DNA of 51,117 nucleotides from Bacteroidia bacterium (lineage in GTDB: Bacteria; Bacteroidota; Bacteroidia; Bacteroidales; Marinilabiliaceae): positions 79,456 to 130,572 of the forward strand of contig JAUNDI010000003.1 in assembly GCA_030526155.1 (NCBI GenBank), written 5' to 3'. The translations under genes and the position numbers were made by a program. This document shows positions 19,631-28,665 of the stretch, piece by piece (within the stretch, counting starts at the first letter, position 1; every line of letters begins with the position of its first letter). A model generated the notes under the pieces. It did no database searches and was not told the origin of the DNA. It saw only the letters and a list, made by a program, of their open reading frames with translations.

Positions 19631-20047
19631 ATGACTTTCAAACTCAAAAATACGTGGATGGATATATTACCAGTACTCTTCGTGCTGGTAATATATGCTG
19701 TTTTTATAGTTGTTATATCAGGGGTTGCAGAGGGGAAGCTTCCTATCGTAGCTCATATATTCTTCTGTATTGTTCTTATCCAAAAGATAGACTCCTATTT
19801 TTGGAAGGTTGTTACTATCTCTGATACCCAACTTATATTTAAGGATGGCCACATGCAGTCAAAATCTATCGAGCTGTCCAAAATCAAGAGTATTACTACT
19901 CCTCAACAGAAACGCTATAGGAATCAACTCCAACTAAATTATGGTAATGGCGGAAGGTTTATCCTCTACCTAGCAGAGCCTACTCAATTTATCAAGGCTC
20001 TCCAAGATGCAATACCATCATTGGATGTTGACCCAAAATTAGTATAA
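19631..20047 (+). CDS. Small membrane protein with PH-like domain
   Basis: A 138-residue protein with two predicted membrane helices (about 11-32 and 38-52) and then a cytoplasmic beta-rich part. The pattern ISDTQLIFKDG ... IELSKIKSI and the ending with TQFIKALQDAIP resemble bacterial PH-like domains (DUF/bPH type). No function can be assigned. It sits between parC and ung with short gaps of 15 and 12 bases, so it is co-transcribed with them. Confidence 0.65.
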   Translation: MTFKLKNTWMDILPVLFVLVIYAVFIVVISGVAEGKLPIVAHIFFCIVLIQKIDSYFWKVVTISDTQLIFKDGHMQSKSIELSKIKSITTPQQKRYRNQLQLNYGNGGRFILYLAEPTQFIKALQDAIPSLDVDPKLV

Positions 20048-20059
20048 CACCTATTCACT

Positions 20060-20722
20060 ATGGAAGTAATAATAGAAGAGAGTTGGCGCCGCCTCCTGCA
20101 ACCGGAATTTGATAGCCTATACTTCGAGCAGCTAACTCAGTTCGTCAAGTCAGAATATACCAATTATCAGATCTTCCCACCGGCTCACCAGATATTCAAT
20201 GCTTTTGACAGATGCCCTGTGGACAACACAAAGGTTGTCATCCTAGGTCAGGATCCATACCACGATGTTGCCCAAGCTCATGGTCTATGTTTCTCTGTCA
20301 ACCATAATGTTAAGTTCCCTCCTTCTCTTGTCAATATCTTTAAGGAGGTAGAGTCTGACACAGGTAAGCCTATGCCCCAATCGGGTAATCTTGAACGATG
20401 GGCCGACCAAGGTGTACTCCTTCTTAACGCTACCCTCACTGTACGTGCTCATCAAGCGGGCTCGCATCAGGGACATGGTTGGGAGGTATTCACCGACCAT
20501 GTGATAGAGCGTCTCCAAGCAGAAAAGGAGCACCTAGTATTCCTCCTATGGGGTAGCTATGCTATCAAAAAGGCTGCCCTTATCGACAAATCTAAACATT
20601 GCGTACTTACTGCCGTTCACCCTTCTCCTTTGTCTGCTTACCGTGGCTTCTTCGGATGTAAACATTTCAGTAAGGCTAACGAGTATCTTAAGGCTCATAA
20701 TATTAAAGAGATTGACTGGTAG
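20060..20722 (+). CDS. ung: Uracil-DNA glycosylase (family 1)
   Basis: A 220-residue enzyme that removes uracil from DNA, starting base-excision repair. The water-activating loop GQDPYH (63-68, Asp65) and the minor-groove loop HPSPLS (starting His187) are both intact, and the LLLNATLTV segment is typical for the family. Length is normal. It is in the parE operon. Confidence 0.96.
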   Translation: MEVIIEESWRRLLQPEFDSLYFEQLTQFVKSEYTNYQIFPPAHQIFNAFDRCPVDNTKVVILGQDPYHDVAQAHGLCFSVNHNVKFPPSLVNIFKEVESDTGKPMPQSGNLERWADQGVLLLNATLTVRAHQAGSHQGHGWEVFTDHVIERLQAEKEHLVFLLWGSYAIKKAALIDKSKHCVLTAVHPSPLSAYRGFFGCKHFSKANEYLKAHNIKEIDW

Positions 20723-20755
20723 CCTAATATTAATACAAGAAATATCCTATAGATT

Positions 20756-21616
20756 ATGAAAACAAGTAACATATACATTCTATTTCTAGTCTTTATCCTT
20801 ACTAGCTGTGGAGCTAGTAAAATGACAACTAGTAAGGGCGACCTTCTATTAGCTTCGGGCGACTATGCTGGTGCTCTTGCATTCTATAAGGAGAAGATGG
20901 CTTCTCTCTCTCCTGATGATCGTTCGTTATATCGTAACATGGCTATAGCTAATAGCAAGTTGGGAAATCATGCCGAGGCTTGTCGCTTGGCTGCTTATGT
21001 GCCTACAAGTGGCGACTCTCTTCTCCTAAATTCTCTTGCTACTAGCCTCCTACAAGAGAACCGCCAACATGAGGTTATCCCTCTTATCGAGGAGAATCGT
21101 AATATATTCCTCAATTCTTGGGGCGCAGATAGCGTAAATGTTCACCTCGCTAAGTATTATACTAGTATCAACGATTCGCGTATCGTAGAGGTATACCCTC
21201 TCCTAAATAGTCCTGCTGCTCAAGCAGAGTGCCTAGAGTGTTATATCAAAAAGGCCGATCTCCCTACTGCCGAAATAAAGAAAAATTGCGAGCAAGTACT
21301 GAGCTTCGACTCTTCTCACGTAGTGGCTATACGTCTTCTAGCTACTGCTTACTATGACGAGGCAGAGAGTGGCTATAACTCTTCTATGGCGCAATACAAC
21401 AAGAAAAAGAATACCGCTACCTACGCTAAACTGGTAAAGGAGCTAAAAGCTCTTACACCTACTTATATCAAGTGTAAGGACCGTTTGGAAAAACTCCGCA
21501 CTATGGGTGTAGCTGAGGCTAACGACCTTAAGCGCTTGGTTAATGTATATAATCGTCTAAACCAAGAGGAGAAGGCAAAAGCAGTAGAACGTCAAATCAA
21601 AAAGCTTAAGAAGTAA
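20756..21616 (+). CDS. TPR-like lipoprotein of unknown function
   Basis: A 286-residue lipoprotein (lipobox ILTSC, Cys18). The mature part is made of helical hairpins like tetratricopeptide repeats, for example GDYAGALAFYKEKM and YRNMAIANSKLGNHAEACRL, and ends in a very basic tail (VERQIKKLKK). TPR lipoproteins usually act as protein-protein adaptors in the envelope. No partner can be named. It follows ung after 33 bases and precedes the HAD gene by 1 base. Confidence 0.7.
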   Translation: MKTSNIYILFLVFILTSCGASKMTTSKGDLLLASGDYAGALAFYKEKMASLSPDDRSLYRNMAIANSKLGNHAEACRLAAYVPTSGDSLLLNSLATSLLQENRQHEVIPLIEENRNIFLNSWGADSVNVHLAKYYTSINDSRIVEVYPLLNSPAAQAECLECYIKKADLPTAEIKKNCEQVLSFDSSHVVAIRLLATAYYDEAESGYNSSMAQYNKKKNTATYAKLVKELKALTPTYIKCKDRLEKLRTMGVAEANDLKRLVNVYNRLNQEEKAKAVERQIKKLKK

Positions 21617-21617
21617 T

Positions 21618-22256
21618 ATGAAGTTTAAAGTAGCTCTATTCGACCTCGACGGAACTCTCATTGATACCGAGGGGCAGTACACTAATATATGGGGGGCTAT
21701 TGCTAGAAAGTTCCGCCCAGATGTCCCAGATCTTGAGTACCTCATCAAAGGGACTACATTGGTACATATATTCGACAAGTATTTCCCTACAGAGGAGATG
21801 CGCAAAGGGGTAACCGAAATGCTAAACGCTGGCGAGGAGGGTATGAAATATGAGTTCTTCCCTGGTGCTTTGGATTTCATTGCCAACCTAAAGGCGAATG
21901 GTGTGAAGTGTGCTATAGTTACCTCTTCTAACCAAAAGAAGATGGAGAGCGTTAAGAGGGCAATACCTAATTTCTACGAACTCTTCGATAGGGTACTCAC
22001 TTCAGAGGATTTTACCGCCTCTAAGCCTGCTCCTGATTGCTACCTCTTAGGTGCGAAGGTATTTAACGCAAGTATTGACGAGTGTGTGGTCTTCGAGGAC
22101 GCCTTCACGGGTCTACAAGCAGGAATGTCATCAGGTATCTACACCATAGGTCTTGCAACAGGAAATAGCCCCGAGGCAATAAAAGATAAATGCAACCACG
22201 TCTTGCCGGGATTCGAGGGTATCACATACGACTATATCAGTAGTTTAATGGCATAA
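21618..22256 (+). CDS. HAD superfamily phosphatase, beta-phosphoglucomutase-like
   Basis: A 212-residue haloacid dehalogenase-type enzyme. Motif I is FDLDGTLIDTE with Asp9 (nucleophile) and Asp11, motif II is the TSS in IVTSSNQKK, motif III is the lysine in SKPAPDCY and motif IV is FEDAFTG. The helical cap between motifs I and II is of the beta-phosphoglucomutase (C1) type. Substrate is unknown; sugar phosphates are usual in this subgroup. It is the last gene of the parE operon. Confidence 0.85.
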   Translation: MKFKVALFDLDGTLIDTEGQYTNIWGAIARKFRPDVPDLEYLIKGTTLVHIFDKYFPTEEMRKGVTEMLNAGEEGMKYEFFPGALDFIANLKANGVKCAIVTSSNQKKMESVKRAIPNFYELFDRVLTSEDFTASKPAPDCYLLGAKVFNASIDECVVFEDAFTGLQAGMSSGIYTIGLATGNSPEAIKDKCNHVLPGFEGITYDYISSLMA

Positions 22257-22260
22257 CACA

Positions 22261-22290
22261 AAAAGAGGCGTCAATACGGCGCCTCTTTTC
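22261..22290. terminator. Hairpin terminator between HAD gene and cstA
   Basis: A perfect 10-bp inverted repeat (AAAAGAGGCG / CGCCTCTTTT) with a 9-base loop serves both convergent genes. Confidence 0.85.
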
Positions 22291-22314
22291 TATTTCTATA
22301 CTACTAACTCTATA

Positions 22315-23742
22315 TTACTTACGTCTCTTTGCCCATCCACAGAAACAAAGCAATGCCAATACAGCAACTGCTATGCTAATGTAATATGAGTACTCTTGCG
22401 CAGTTGGGAATATCGACCCTAAACACTCTGGAGCTACACACATATATGTAGTGCAGACTGCTGTCATAAATAGCGCTGGTATCAGTGTAACATAGTACAA
22501 CTTCTTGGCTGTATATAGGTACACCGTTATAGCCCATAGGGTAAATACAGATAATGTCTGATTACACCAAGCAAAGTATCTCCAAATAATCGCAAAGCCA
22601 TTCTTATCTATTAGGCTATACGCTAATATGCCAATAGTAAGCACAAATAGAGGTATGGATACCATAAGTCGACGTGGTATGCTACGCTGCTCCATACCCA
22701 ATGTATCTGCTACCATAAGTCGTGCCGAGCGCAATGCCGTATCGCCAGAGGTAATAGGAGCAAATACAATACCTAACATAGCAAGAACATAACCAAACGA
22801 ACCTAGCCAATCATGACATATACTCTTCGCCACAGCAGCTCCAGAGAATACTCGTCCCGACTCATCCGCTACACCATTCTCCGCAAAGAAATATGTTGCT
22901 ACTGCCGCCCAAATAAGTGCCACGATACCCTCGGTTACCATAGCGCCATAGAATATTGGTCGACCAATACGCACATTAGTCATACATCTAGCCATAAGAG
23001 GCGACTGTGTGGCATGGAATCCACTAATAGCACCACAAGCGATAGATATAAACATCATAGGGAATATAGGGCTCGTCTCATACTTAGTCCCAAAACCATT
23101 CCACATCTCAGGAAGTGAAGGCTGCTTCACAAAAAGCATAACCAATATACCAAGAGCCATAAAAATTAGGGCAATGGCAAACAACGGGTATACCCTACCA
23201 ATAATCTTATCTATAGGAAGCAAGGTAGCCAATACATAATATGCAAATATTATGGCAATCCATAAGAAAGGGTTCCACTCCGTCATGCTAGCAAGAATCT
23301 CAGCTGGACCGCTCACAAATACAGCCCCCACAAGAATCATCAATACAATGGCAAACACACCAAATACCCTTTGAGTCCCCCTTCCAAGGTATCTACCAAT
23401 AATCTGAGGTAAGCTCTCTCCATCATTTGAAAGAGATATCATACCAGCAAGGAAGTCATGCACCGCTCCCGCAAAGATAGTACCCAAGACTATCCAAAGG
23501 TACGATGCAGTACCAAACTTAGCTCCCATAATAGCGCCAAAAATCGGACCAAGTCCCGCTATATTAAGGAACTGAATCATAAAAATACGCCAAGAAGGCA
23601 ACGGAAGATAATCCACCCCATCAGGATGCACCAATGCCGGTGTCTTTTTTTCATAATCAGGAGCAAAAACTCGCTCCACAAAGCTACCATAAATAAAATA
23701 GCCCGCTACTAGTACTAATAATGCAATTGAAAAAGAAATCAT
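22315..23742 (-). CDS. cstA: Carbon starvation protein CstA family transporter
   Basis: A 475-residue membrane protein with many hydrophobic helices, of the short CstA type found in Bacteroidetes. The start is the ATG complementary to 23740-23742 (MISFSIALLVLVAGYFIYG); a longer frame to 23805 contains non-membrane sequence and overlaps the promoter. The family core has GLGPIFGAIMGAKFGTASYL, HDFLAGMISL and FAPITSGDTALRSARL. CstA proteins take up peptides or pyruvate, and are induced by starvation in enteric bacteria; regulation here is unknown. Confidence 0.9.
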   Translation of the reverse strand: MISFSIALLVLVAGYFIYGSFVERVFAPDYEKKTPALVHPDGVDYLPLPSWRIFMIQFLNIAGLGPIFGAIMGAKFGTASYLWIVLGTIFAGAVHDFLAGMISLSNDGESLPQIIGRYLGRGTQRVFGVFAIVLMILVGAVFVSGPAEILASMTEWNPFLWIAIIFAYYVLATLLPIDKIIGRVYPLFAIALIFMALGILVMLFVKQPSLPEMWNGFGTKYETSPIFPMMFISIACGAISGFHATQSPLMARCMTNVRIGRPIFYGAMVTEGIVALIWAAVATYFFAENGVADESGRVFSGAAVAKSICHDWLGSFGYVLAMLGIVFAPITSGDTALRSARLMVADTLGMEQRSIPRRLMVSIPLFVLTIGILAYSLIDKNGFAIIWRYFAWCNQTLSVFTLWAITVYLYTAKKLYYVTLIPALFMTAVCTTYMCVAPECLGSIFPTAQEYSYYISIAVAVLALLCFCGWAKRRK

Positions 23743-23792
23743 TTGATATGTGTGAGTATAAAATATTATAGACGTATGTCTATATGTATACA

Positions 23793-23800
23793 CAAAGTTA
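23793..23800 (-). promoter_or_regulatory. -7 box of cstA
   Basis: TAACTTTG on the minus strand, 50 bases before the cstA ATG, matches TAnnTTTG. Confidence 0.45.
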
Positions 23801-23858
23801 AACATTTTTCACATTTTATCATTTGTATATTACTACTCTTTTGCATAATATTGCAATG

Positions 23859-23879
23859 TTAATCGGTTTAACTGATTAA
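23859..23879. promoter_or_regulatory. Near-perfect palindrome in the cstA/MCP divergent region
   Basis: Two 10-base arms (TTAATCGGTT and AACTGATTAA) with one mismatch around a central T. The size and position between divergent genes fit a dimeric regulator's operator. A second TTGCA/TGCAA pair lies at 23841-23856. Confidence 0.4.
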
Positions 23880-23930
23880 AAACATAACTAAACTATTCAC
23901 AACACTAAAGGTCCTCAGAGCATTACTACT

Positions 23931-25817
23931 ATGAGGCAAATAAAAAAACCTACTATTGCTATGAAGTTATTCAATTTCAAGAGTATTAAGACCATGTTGT
24001 TGGTCACTGTTGCAGGCACATGTATGCTTTCATGTATTATTCTTGCTGGTACCGCTGCTTATTTAGGTGTCACGGGACTAAAAGATGAGGTCGGCTGCAC
24101 CCTCAACAACCAATCCAAGATTATCTGTAACCAGCTAGACACGGATATTCTCATTCGCTCTAAACAAGTTGAACAATTATCTCAGCTAAGCATCTTCAAA
24201 AAGCATGCAAATGCCATTGACGTAAACAATGAGTCGGATGTCAATGCTATTATGACGGAGTTGAATCCGCTTGTCTCTGTTGATTATACTGTGGCTCATT
24301 TTGTTCTAATTGACCTTAATGGCAATGGTATAACATCCTATGGCGTACAGAGCGACCTATCAGATAGGCCATATTTCTCACAGTGCATATCAGAGGGCAA
24401 GTCAGATGCCGTCTTGATTACCTCGAAGAGCACGGGAGAGAAGAATGTGATGTTCAGCTCGCTTATCAAGAATCAAGGTGGTGACGCAATAGGAATCTTA
24501 GCCATGGCTATAAAGAGTGAGGTATACTCAGACATGGTATCTAAGATAAGCAATGGCGTATTACACCCTATAATTGTCAGCACAGACGGCACAATGATAG
24601 GTAACGAGGATAAAGACTTAGTCAACTCAGAGTATAACATCCTAAATGATGAGATAGCCAATGTAGACAATGTATACGATACCATGCTAAGCTCGACAGA
24701 TGGTGGCACATTCCGTTATACCGACCACAATGAAGAGGAGATTATGGTAGGATACGCGCCAGTTCATGGAGCTAAGTGGGTAGCCATAGCACCTATGAAA
24801 ACAGCCGATGCTGCTACCTTGGATGAGACATCAAATAAGGTATTAGTAATCTTCATCTGCGTATTTGCGTATTGTATACTAGTATCAATATTTGTAGCTA
24901 GACGAGTAGGTCGACCTATTGGCGTTGTAACAAGAATAGTAAATGACATTGCTGACGGCGACTTAGAGATGTCAAATCTTGATTCTGAGGATTGGAAAGT
25001 ACTCCAGTTGAGAAGCGATGAGATAGGACTATTAGGCAAATCGGTAGTAACGTTGACAGAAAAGCTTAGGTCGATAATCAACGATATTCAAGCCACATGT
25101 GCGGACGTTACGGACAACGCCAACCAGATTAGCAACGCTAGTCAGGAGGTATCGATAGGAGCCAATGCACAAGCCAGTGCTGCTGAAGAGGTAGCTAGTA
25201 CAATGGAGCAGATGACCTCAGGCATCAGAACGAACGCCGACAATGCCAGCAATACTATGATGATTGCCGATAAGAATATCGCATCGAGCAAGCAATCTGC
25301 AGAGGCAGTACATCAGACTCTAGAGTATATGCACCAGATTGGTGAGAAGGTGGGCATTGTAGAGTCTATTGCGCAACAGACAAATATCCTAGCCCTCAAC
25401 GCTGCGGTAGAAGCGGCAAGAGCCGGGCAAGCTGGTAAGGGCTTTGCAATAGTTGCCGGTGAGGTAAGAAAACTTGCCGAGCTCAGTCAGCAAGCAGCAG
25501 CAGAGATTACCACAATGGTACACCGCAGTACCGCTGCCTCAGAAGAGAGTGGACGAGTAATTAACGAGTTACTCCCAGAGATACAACATACAGGCTCGCT
25601 TGTAAAAGAGATAGCTGTATCAAGTAGAGAGCAGAATACAGGAGCAGAGCAGATAAACCTTGCTATGCATCAGATGAACAGCGTAACGCAACAGAACGCG
25701 GCGGCATCAGAGCAGCTATCTAGTATGGCGCAAGAGCTTTCTGCCTTAGCTACAACATTGAAGAATACTATCGGATTCTTCCGAGTATCAAGTAATATAA
25801 TACCTGTTGGTAAGTAA
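23931..25817 (+). CDS. Methyl-accepting chemotaxis protein with dCache sensor
   Basis: A 628-residue chemoreceptor. A first membrane helix (about 22-47) is followed by a periplasmic double-Cache sensor (about 50-290) with the typical [11 protein letters not shown], a second helix (about 300-320), a HAMP linker (about 323-385) and a long coiled-coil signalling domain. The kinase-contacting tip [18 protein letters not shown] and the following [16 protein letters not shown] are well conserved. The ligand is unknown; dCache sensors often bind amino acids or carboxylates. The start may be Met11 (23961). No cheA, cheW or motility gene is in the window, and Bacteroidales are normally without flagella, so the output is unclear. 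Confidence 0.93.
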   Translation: MRQIKKPTIAMKLFNFKSIKTMLLVTVAGTCMLSCIILAGTAAYLGVTGLKDEVGCTLNNQSKIICNQLDTDILIRSKQVEQLSQLSIFKKHANAIDVNNESDVNAIMTELNPLVSVDYTVAHFVLIDLNGNGITSYGVQSDLSDRPYFSQCISEGKSDAVLITSKSTGEKNVMFSSLIKNQGGDAIGILAMAIKSEVYSDMVSKISNGVLHPIIVSTDGTMIGNEDKDLVNSEYNILNDEIANVDNVYDTMLSSTDGGTFRYTDHNEEEIMVGYAPVHGAKWVAIAPMKTADAATLDETSNKVLVIFICVFAYCILVSIFVARRVGRPIGVVTRIVNDIADGDLEMSNLDSEDWKVLQLRSDEIGLLGKSVVTLTEKLRSIINDIQATCADVTDNANQISNASQEVSIGANAQASAAEEVASTMEQMTSGIRTNADNASNTMMIADKNIASSKQSAEAVHQTLEYMHQIGEKVGIVESIAQQTNILALNAAVEAARAGQAGKGFAIVAGEVRKLAELSQQAAAEITTMVHRSTAASEESGRVINELLPEIQHTGSLVKEIAVSSREQNTGAEQINLAMHQMNSVTQQNAAASEQLSSMAQELSALATTLKNTIGFFRVSSNIIPVGK

Positions 25818-25836
25818 GTTGGTTATGTTAAAATGC

Positions 25837-25872
25837 AAGGCGCTTCGCAGTGATTTGCGAAGCGCCTTCTTT
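25837..25872. terminator. Strong terminator after the chemoreceptor gene
   Basis: A perfect 13-bp inverted repeat (AAGGCGCTTCGCA / TGCGAAGCGCCTT) with a 6-base loop and a following T run, between convergent genes. Confidence 0.88.
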
Positions 25873-25905
25873 TATATACATACTATTAACAAAGAAGAGG
25901 CAATT

Positions 25906-26748
25906 TTAGTCGGCATAAGATGCCTCATGAGCCAACCCCTTACAAGAGGCCAATTCACATGAGAATGCACCCACTAACATTTTGAACTCAATCTTAACGG
26001 GGATACGATTATCATCAGCAGTAATCCAAAGATGCATATCGTCATTAGACTTGAACGTTCTACCCACCTCCGTTACAGGAGAGAACTTATAGCAGAGAAT
26101 CTTACCCATCTTAGTTTTCACCCTTTCGGTACCCTGATAACGGATACGGAGTGGGAATATCTGTCCGCCGAAGTAAGTATTAAAACATATAGTATCACCT
26201 ACGGACATTGAGCTATTGAAACTATTATTACGGGCGAAGTAGAATGCAGAGACAATATCGAGCATATTACGTCCGACGAACTCGGTAGTATCCTTATCGC
26301 CTCGGCGGGTTTCCTTATGTATAGATACTGTACCCTCGAGATTATCATACGTTGTACGATCGAAATAGCGATACTTACCCTCCTTGATAGAACGAGTAGA
26401 GAGCAGAGGGAATTGAGTCTCCATATCCATATACGACTCATAAGTATCACGTACTTCGAATACTGCGTCGGCCAAGCCTGTGGTGCGACCTGAGACAGTG
26501 ACATGCTCCACACGGCGACCATTGATAGTAGTATCCCGTACATAGAAGTGACCCTCGCCACCCTTTACGAAACCATACTTAACATTAAACCTTAGCTCCT
26601 CGCCGGCACGGAAAGCGCGGTGCCCGGTAGTCTTCAGGTTATCATTAGACAAAGAAGAAGAATCTGTTTTAGCCCAAAGGATGGTTGGCATTATGGCTAC
26701 GAAGAAGAGGGTAGTCAGCTTATGTATTTTGAGAATAGTGTTGTTCAT
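25906..26748 (-). CDS. DUF3108 domain protein, secreted
   Basis: A 280-residue protein with a signal peptide ending near LWAKTD (about 26). The mature part has the DUF3108 pattern: FRAGEELRFNVKYGFVKGG, an RDTYESYMD segment, and NRIPVKIEFKMLVGAFSCEL near the end. It is predicted to be a beta-rich envelope protein; no function is established. It has its own -7 box and is convergent with the chemoreceptor. Confidence 0.85.
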   Translation of the reverse strand: MNNTILKIHKLTTLFFVAIMPTILWAKTDSSSLSNDNLKTTGHRAFRAGEELRFNVKYGFVKGGEGHFYVRDTTINGRRVEHVTVSGRTTGLADAVFEVRDTYESYMDMETQFPLLSTRSIKEGKYRYFDRTTYDNLEGTVSIHKETRRGDKDTTEFVGRNMLDIVSAFYFARNNSFNSSMSVGDTICFNTYFGGQIFPLRIRYQGTERVKTKMGKILCYKFSPVTEVGRTFKSNDDMHLWITADDNRIPVKIEFKMLVGAFSCELASCKGLAHEASYAD

Positions 26749-26802
26749 GACTCTAATAATTTAAAGTGTTATTTATTGACTACACCAATACAAACAGCGT
26801 GC

Positions 26803-26810
26803 CAAAAGTA
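26803..26810 (-). promoter_or_regulatory. -7 box of the DUF3108 gene
   Basis: TACTTTTG on the minus strand, about 55 bases before the ATG at 26748, fits TAnnTTTG. Confidence 0.45.
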
Positions 26811-26883
26811 GTATCATTGTTTTATCTCCTTATATGATAGGGAGATATGGGGTAGTTAGAGACATTAAGCACATAGGCTGTTG

Positions 26884-27036
26884 CCTTGTTGCTCGTAATT
26901 TTTTTAGTTATTCTAGTTGTTCTAGTTGTTCTAGATTTCCTAGAAACTGCTAGAATGAGAGGTGGGAGTAGTGCAATGAACAGGGGCGAGAGTATAATAG
27001 ACAATAAGCGAGGTCTCTTGTTGCTCGCAGTTTTTG
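26884..27036. repeat. Intergenic copies of a CTTGTTGCTCG-T-run motif and a phased CTAG array
   Basis: The 363-base gap between the DUF3108 gene and metK holds two copies of CTTGTTGCTCG followed by T runs (26885-26905 and 27017-27035). Between them, five CTAG tetramers lie at 26913, 26922, 26931, 26940 and 26950, spaced 9-10 bases. No credible gene was seen: the open frames here are low-complexity and unlike known proteins. Confidence 0.5.
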
Positions 27037-27052
27037 TTTTTGGTGAGATATT

Positions 27053-27092
27053 AAAAAAGAGGATGTACCCCACATGGGGATACACCCTCTTT
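27053..27092 (-). terminator. Terminator of metK
   Basis: Read on the minus strand, an imperfect stem (arms starting AAAGAGG on each side, with CCCC/GGGG at the loop end) is followed by TTTTTT. It lies about 20 bases after the metK stop. Confidence 0.75.
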
Positions 27093-27111
27093 GGCATTGG
27101 TTATCTGGATT

Positions 27112-28362
27112 CTAGATTGCGAATTCCTTTTTGATAGCGTCTACGTAGTCGAGTTTCTCCCAAGCGAAGAACTCCACCTCCTTCTCGGTCTCTACGCCAT
27201 TAACGAAGACCTTAACCTTTTGGGTATAAGGCTTACGACCCACGTGACCATAAGAAGCTGTAGGCTCGAATATAGGATTCTTGAGGCCGAAGCGCTTGAT
27301 GATGCTAGCTGGGCGCATATCGAACAACTTAGCAGCACGCTGAGCTATTTCGCCGTCAGAGAGAGAGACATGAGATGTACCGTAAGTATTAACATATAAG
27401 CCAACAGGCTGAGCCACGCCGATAGCGTAAGCTACCTGTACGAGCACCTCATCAGCCACGCCAGCAGCTACGAGATTCTTAGCGATATGGCGAGTTGCAT
27501 ATGCAGCCGAGCGGTCGACCTTAGAAGCATCCTTACCAGAGAATGCGCCGCCACCGTGAGCACCCTTACCGCCATAAGTATCTACGATAATCTTACGACC
27601 TGTGAGGCCGGTATCGCCGTGAGGGCCACCGATAACGAACTTACCTGTAGGGTTCACGAACAACTTATAATCAGCCTTAAAGAGATTCTTAATATTCTCA
27701 GGCATAGAAGCTATTGTACGAGGGATGAGGATATCAGCCACATCCTGACGTATTTTAGCGAGCATCTTCTCGTCCTCATCGAACTCATCATGCTGAGTAG
27801 AGATAACTATAGTATCGATACGTTGAGGTACGTTATCATCAGAATACTCTATAGTAACCTGGCTTTTTGAGTCGGGACGTAGATAAGTCATAACCTTACC
27901 CTCGCGACGGATAACAGCCAATTCGAGAAGGAGTTGGTGAGCAAGATAGATAGGGAGAGGCATATAATCCTCAGTATCCTTACAAGCGTAACCGAACATC
28001 ATACCTTGGTCGCCTGCGCCCTGCTCCTCGGCCACTTCACGCTCGACGCCCTGATTGATATCAGAAGACTGCTCATGAATAGCAGAGAGGACGCCACAAG
28101 AGCCGGCGTCGAATTTATACTCAGCCTTATTGTAACCAATTTTATCGATTACTCGGCGAGCCACGTCTTGTACAGGAACGAAGCCATTTGTCTTAACCTC
28201 GCCTGCGACAACGGTAAGACCTGTAGTAACGAGAGTCTCGCAAGCAACTTTAGACTCAGCATCCTGAGCAAGGAGGCAATCGAGCACTGCGTCTGAAATC
28301 TGGTCGGCTACCTTATCTGGATGGCCTTCAGAGACTGATTCGGATGTAAAAAAATAACCCAT
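27112..28362 (-). CDS. metK: S-adenosylmethionine synthetase
   Basis: A 416-residue enzyme that makes S-adenosylmethionine from methionine and ATP. N-terminal [22 protein letters not shown], the [13 protein letters not shown]-binding signature and the [20 protein letters not shown]-loop-like segment are intact. It is a little longer than enteric MetK (about 384), as is usual in Bacteroidetes. The 5' leader carries a probable SAM-II aptamer, so it is likely repressed by its own product. Confidence 0.97.
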   Translation of the reverse strand: MGYFFTSESVSEGHPDKVADQISDAVLDCLLAQDAESKVACETLVTTGLTVVAGEVKTNGFVPVQDVARRVIDKIGYNKAEYKFDAGSCGVLSAIHEQSSDINQGVEREVAEEQGAGDQGMMFGYACKDTEDYMPLPIYLAHQLLLELAVIRREGKVMTYLRPDSKSQVTIEYSDDNVPQRIDTIVISTQHDEFDEDEKMLAKIRQDVADILIPRTIASMPENIKNLFKADYKLFVNPTGKFVIGGPHGDTGLTGRKIIVDTYGGKGAHGGGAFSGKDASKVDRSAAYATRHIAKNLVAAGVADEVLVQVAYAIGVAQPVGLYVNTYGTSHVSLSDGEIAQRAAKLFDMRPASIIKRFGLKNPIFEPTASYGHVGRKPYTQKVKVFVNGVETEKEVEFFAWEKLDYVDAIKKEFAI

Positions 28363-28432
28363 CTTAAAAGCACTTAAGTTTGATATTAAACAAAAAACTT
28401 GATGGGAAAAGAGAATGATAGGGACTCAACTA

Positions 28433-28487
28433 GATGCGTTTTAGCACTTTTTTATAGTGGTTGCAATTGGCAAATCCTTCCACTCTT
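28433..28487 (-). ncRNA. Probable SAM-II riboswitch (metK leader)
   Basis: Read on the minus strand, a 5-bp stem AGTGG (28484-28480) / CCACT (28460-28456) encloses a loop with GATTTG and ATTGCAA. It is followed by an A-rich stretch and GCTAAAA (28445-28439). Order and spacing of GATTTx, ATTGCAA, stem closure, ATAAA and GCTAAAA match the SAM-II (SAM-alpha) consensus, a pseudoknot known in alphaproteobacteria and Bacteroidetes. A -7 box lies about 20 bases upstream and metK starts about 70 bases downstream. The match was made by eye; the pseudoknot pairing was not computed. Confidence 0.72.
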
Positions 28488-28506
28488 TTCTCCTCTTTAT
28501 TGGGGG

Positions 28507-28514
28507 CAAAGGTA
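28507..28514 (-). promoter_or_regulatory. -7 box of the metK transcript
   Basis: TACCTTTG on the minus strand, about 20 bases before the SAM-II aptamer. A TTTG-like -33 element lies slightly far upstream (28541-28538). Confidence 0.5.
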
Positions 28515-28665
28515 AGGAATACTTTGGAAAAGAAAAGCAAAAAAATGTGATGATAGGATATTTAACATGTTTTATTAACTTGAGTGGGAAAACGTGTAGG
28601 GATAGAAGGATGAAAAGAGATACTATATATAGGCAAGATGTAGATAGGAAGCACAGTGGGAGCAC

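Noticed and set aside
23743-23805. Longer CstA starting at 23805
   Set aside because: The extra N-terminus is not membrane-like and overlaps the -7 box of the gene.
26822-27134. Overlapping open frames in the DUF3108/metK gap
   Set aside because: They are low in complexity, run through the metK terminator, and match no known family pattern.
28441-28665. Small open frame upstream of metK on the minus strand
   Set aside because: It covers the promoter and the SAM-II-like leader and has no protein-like composition.
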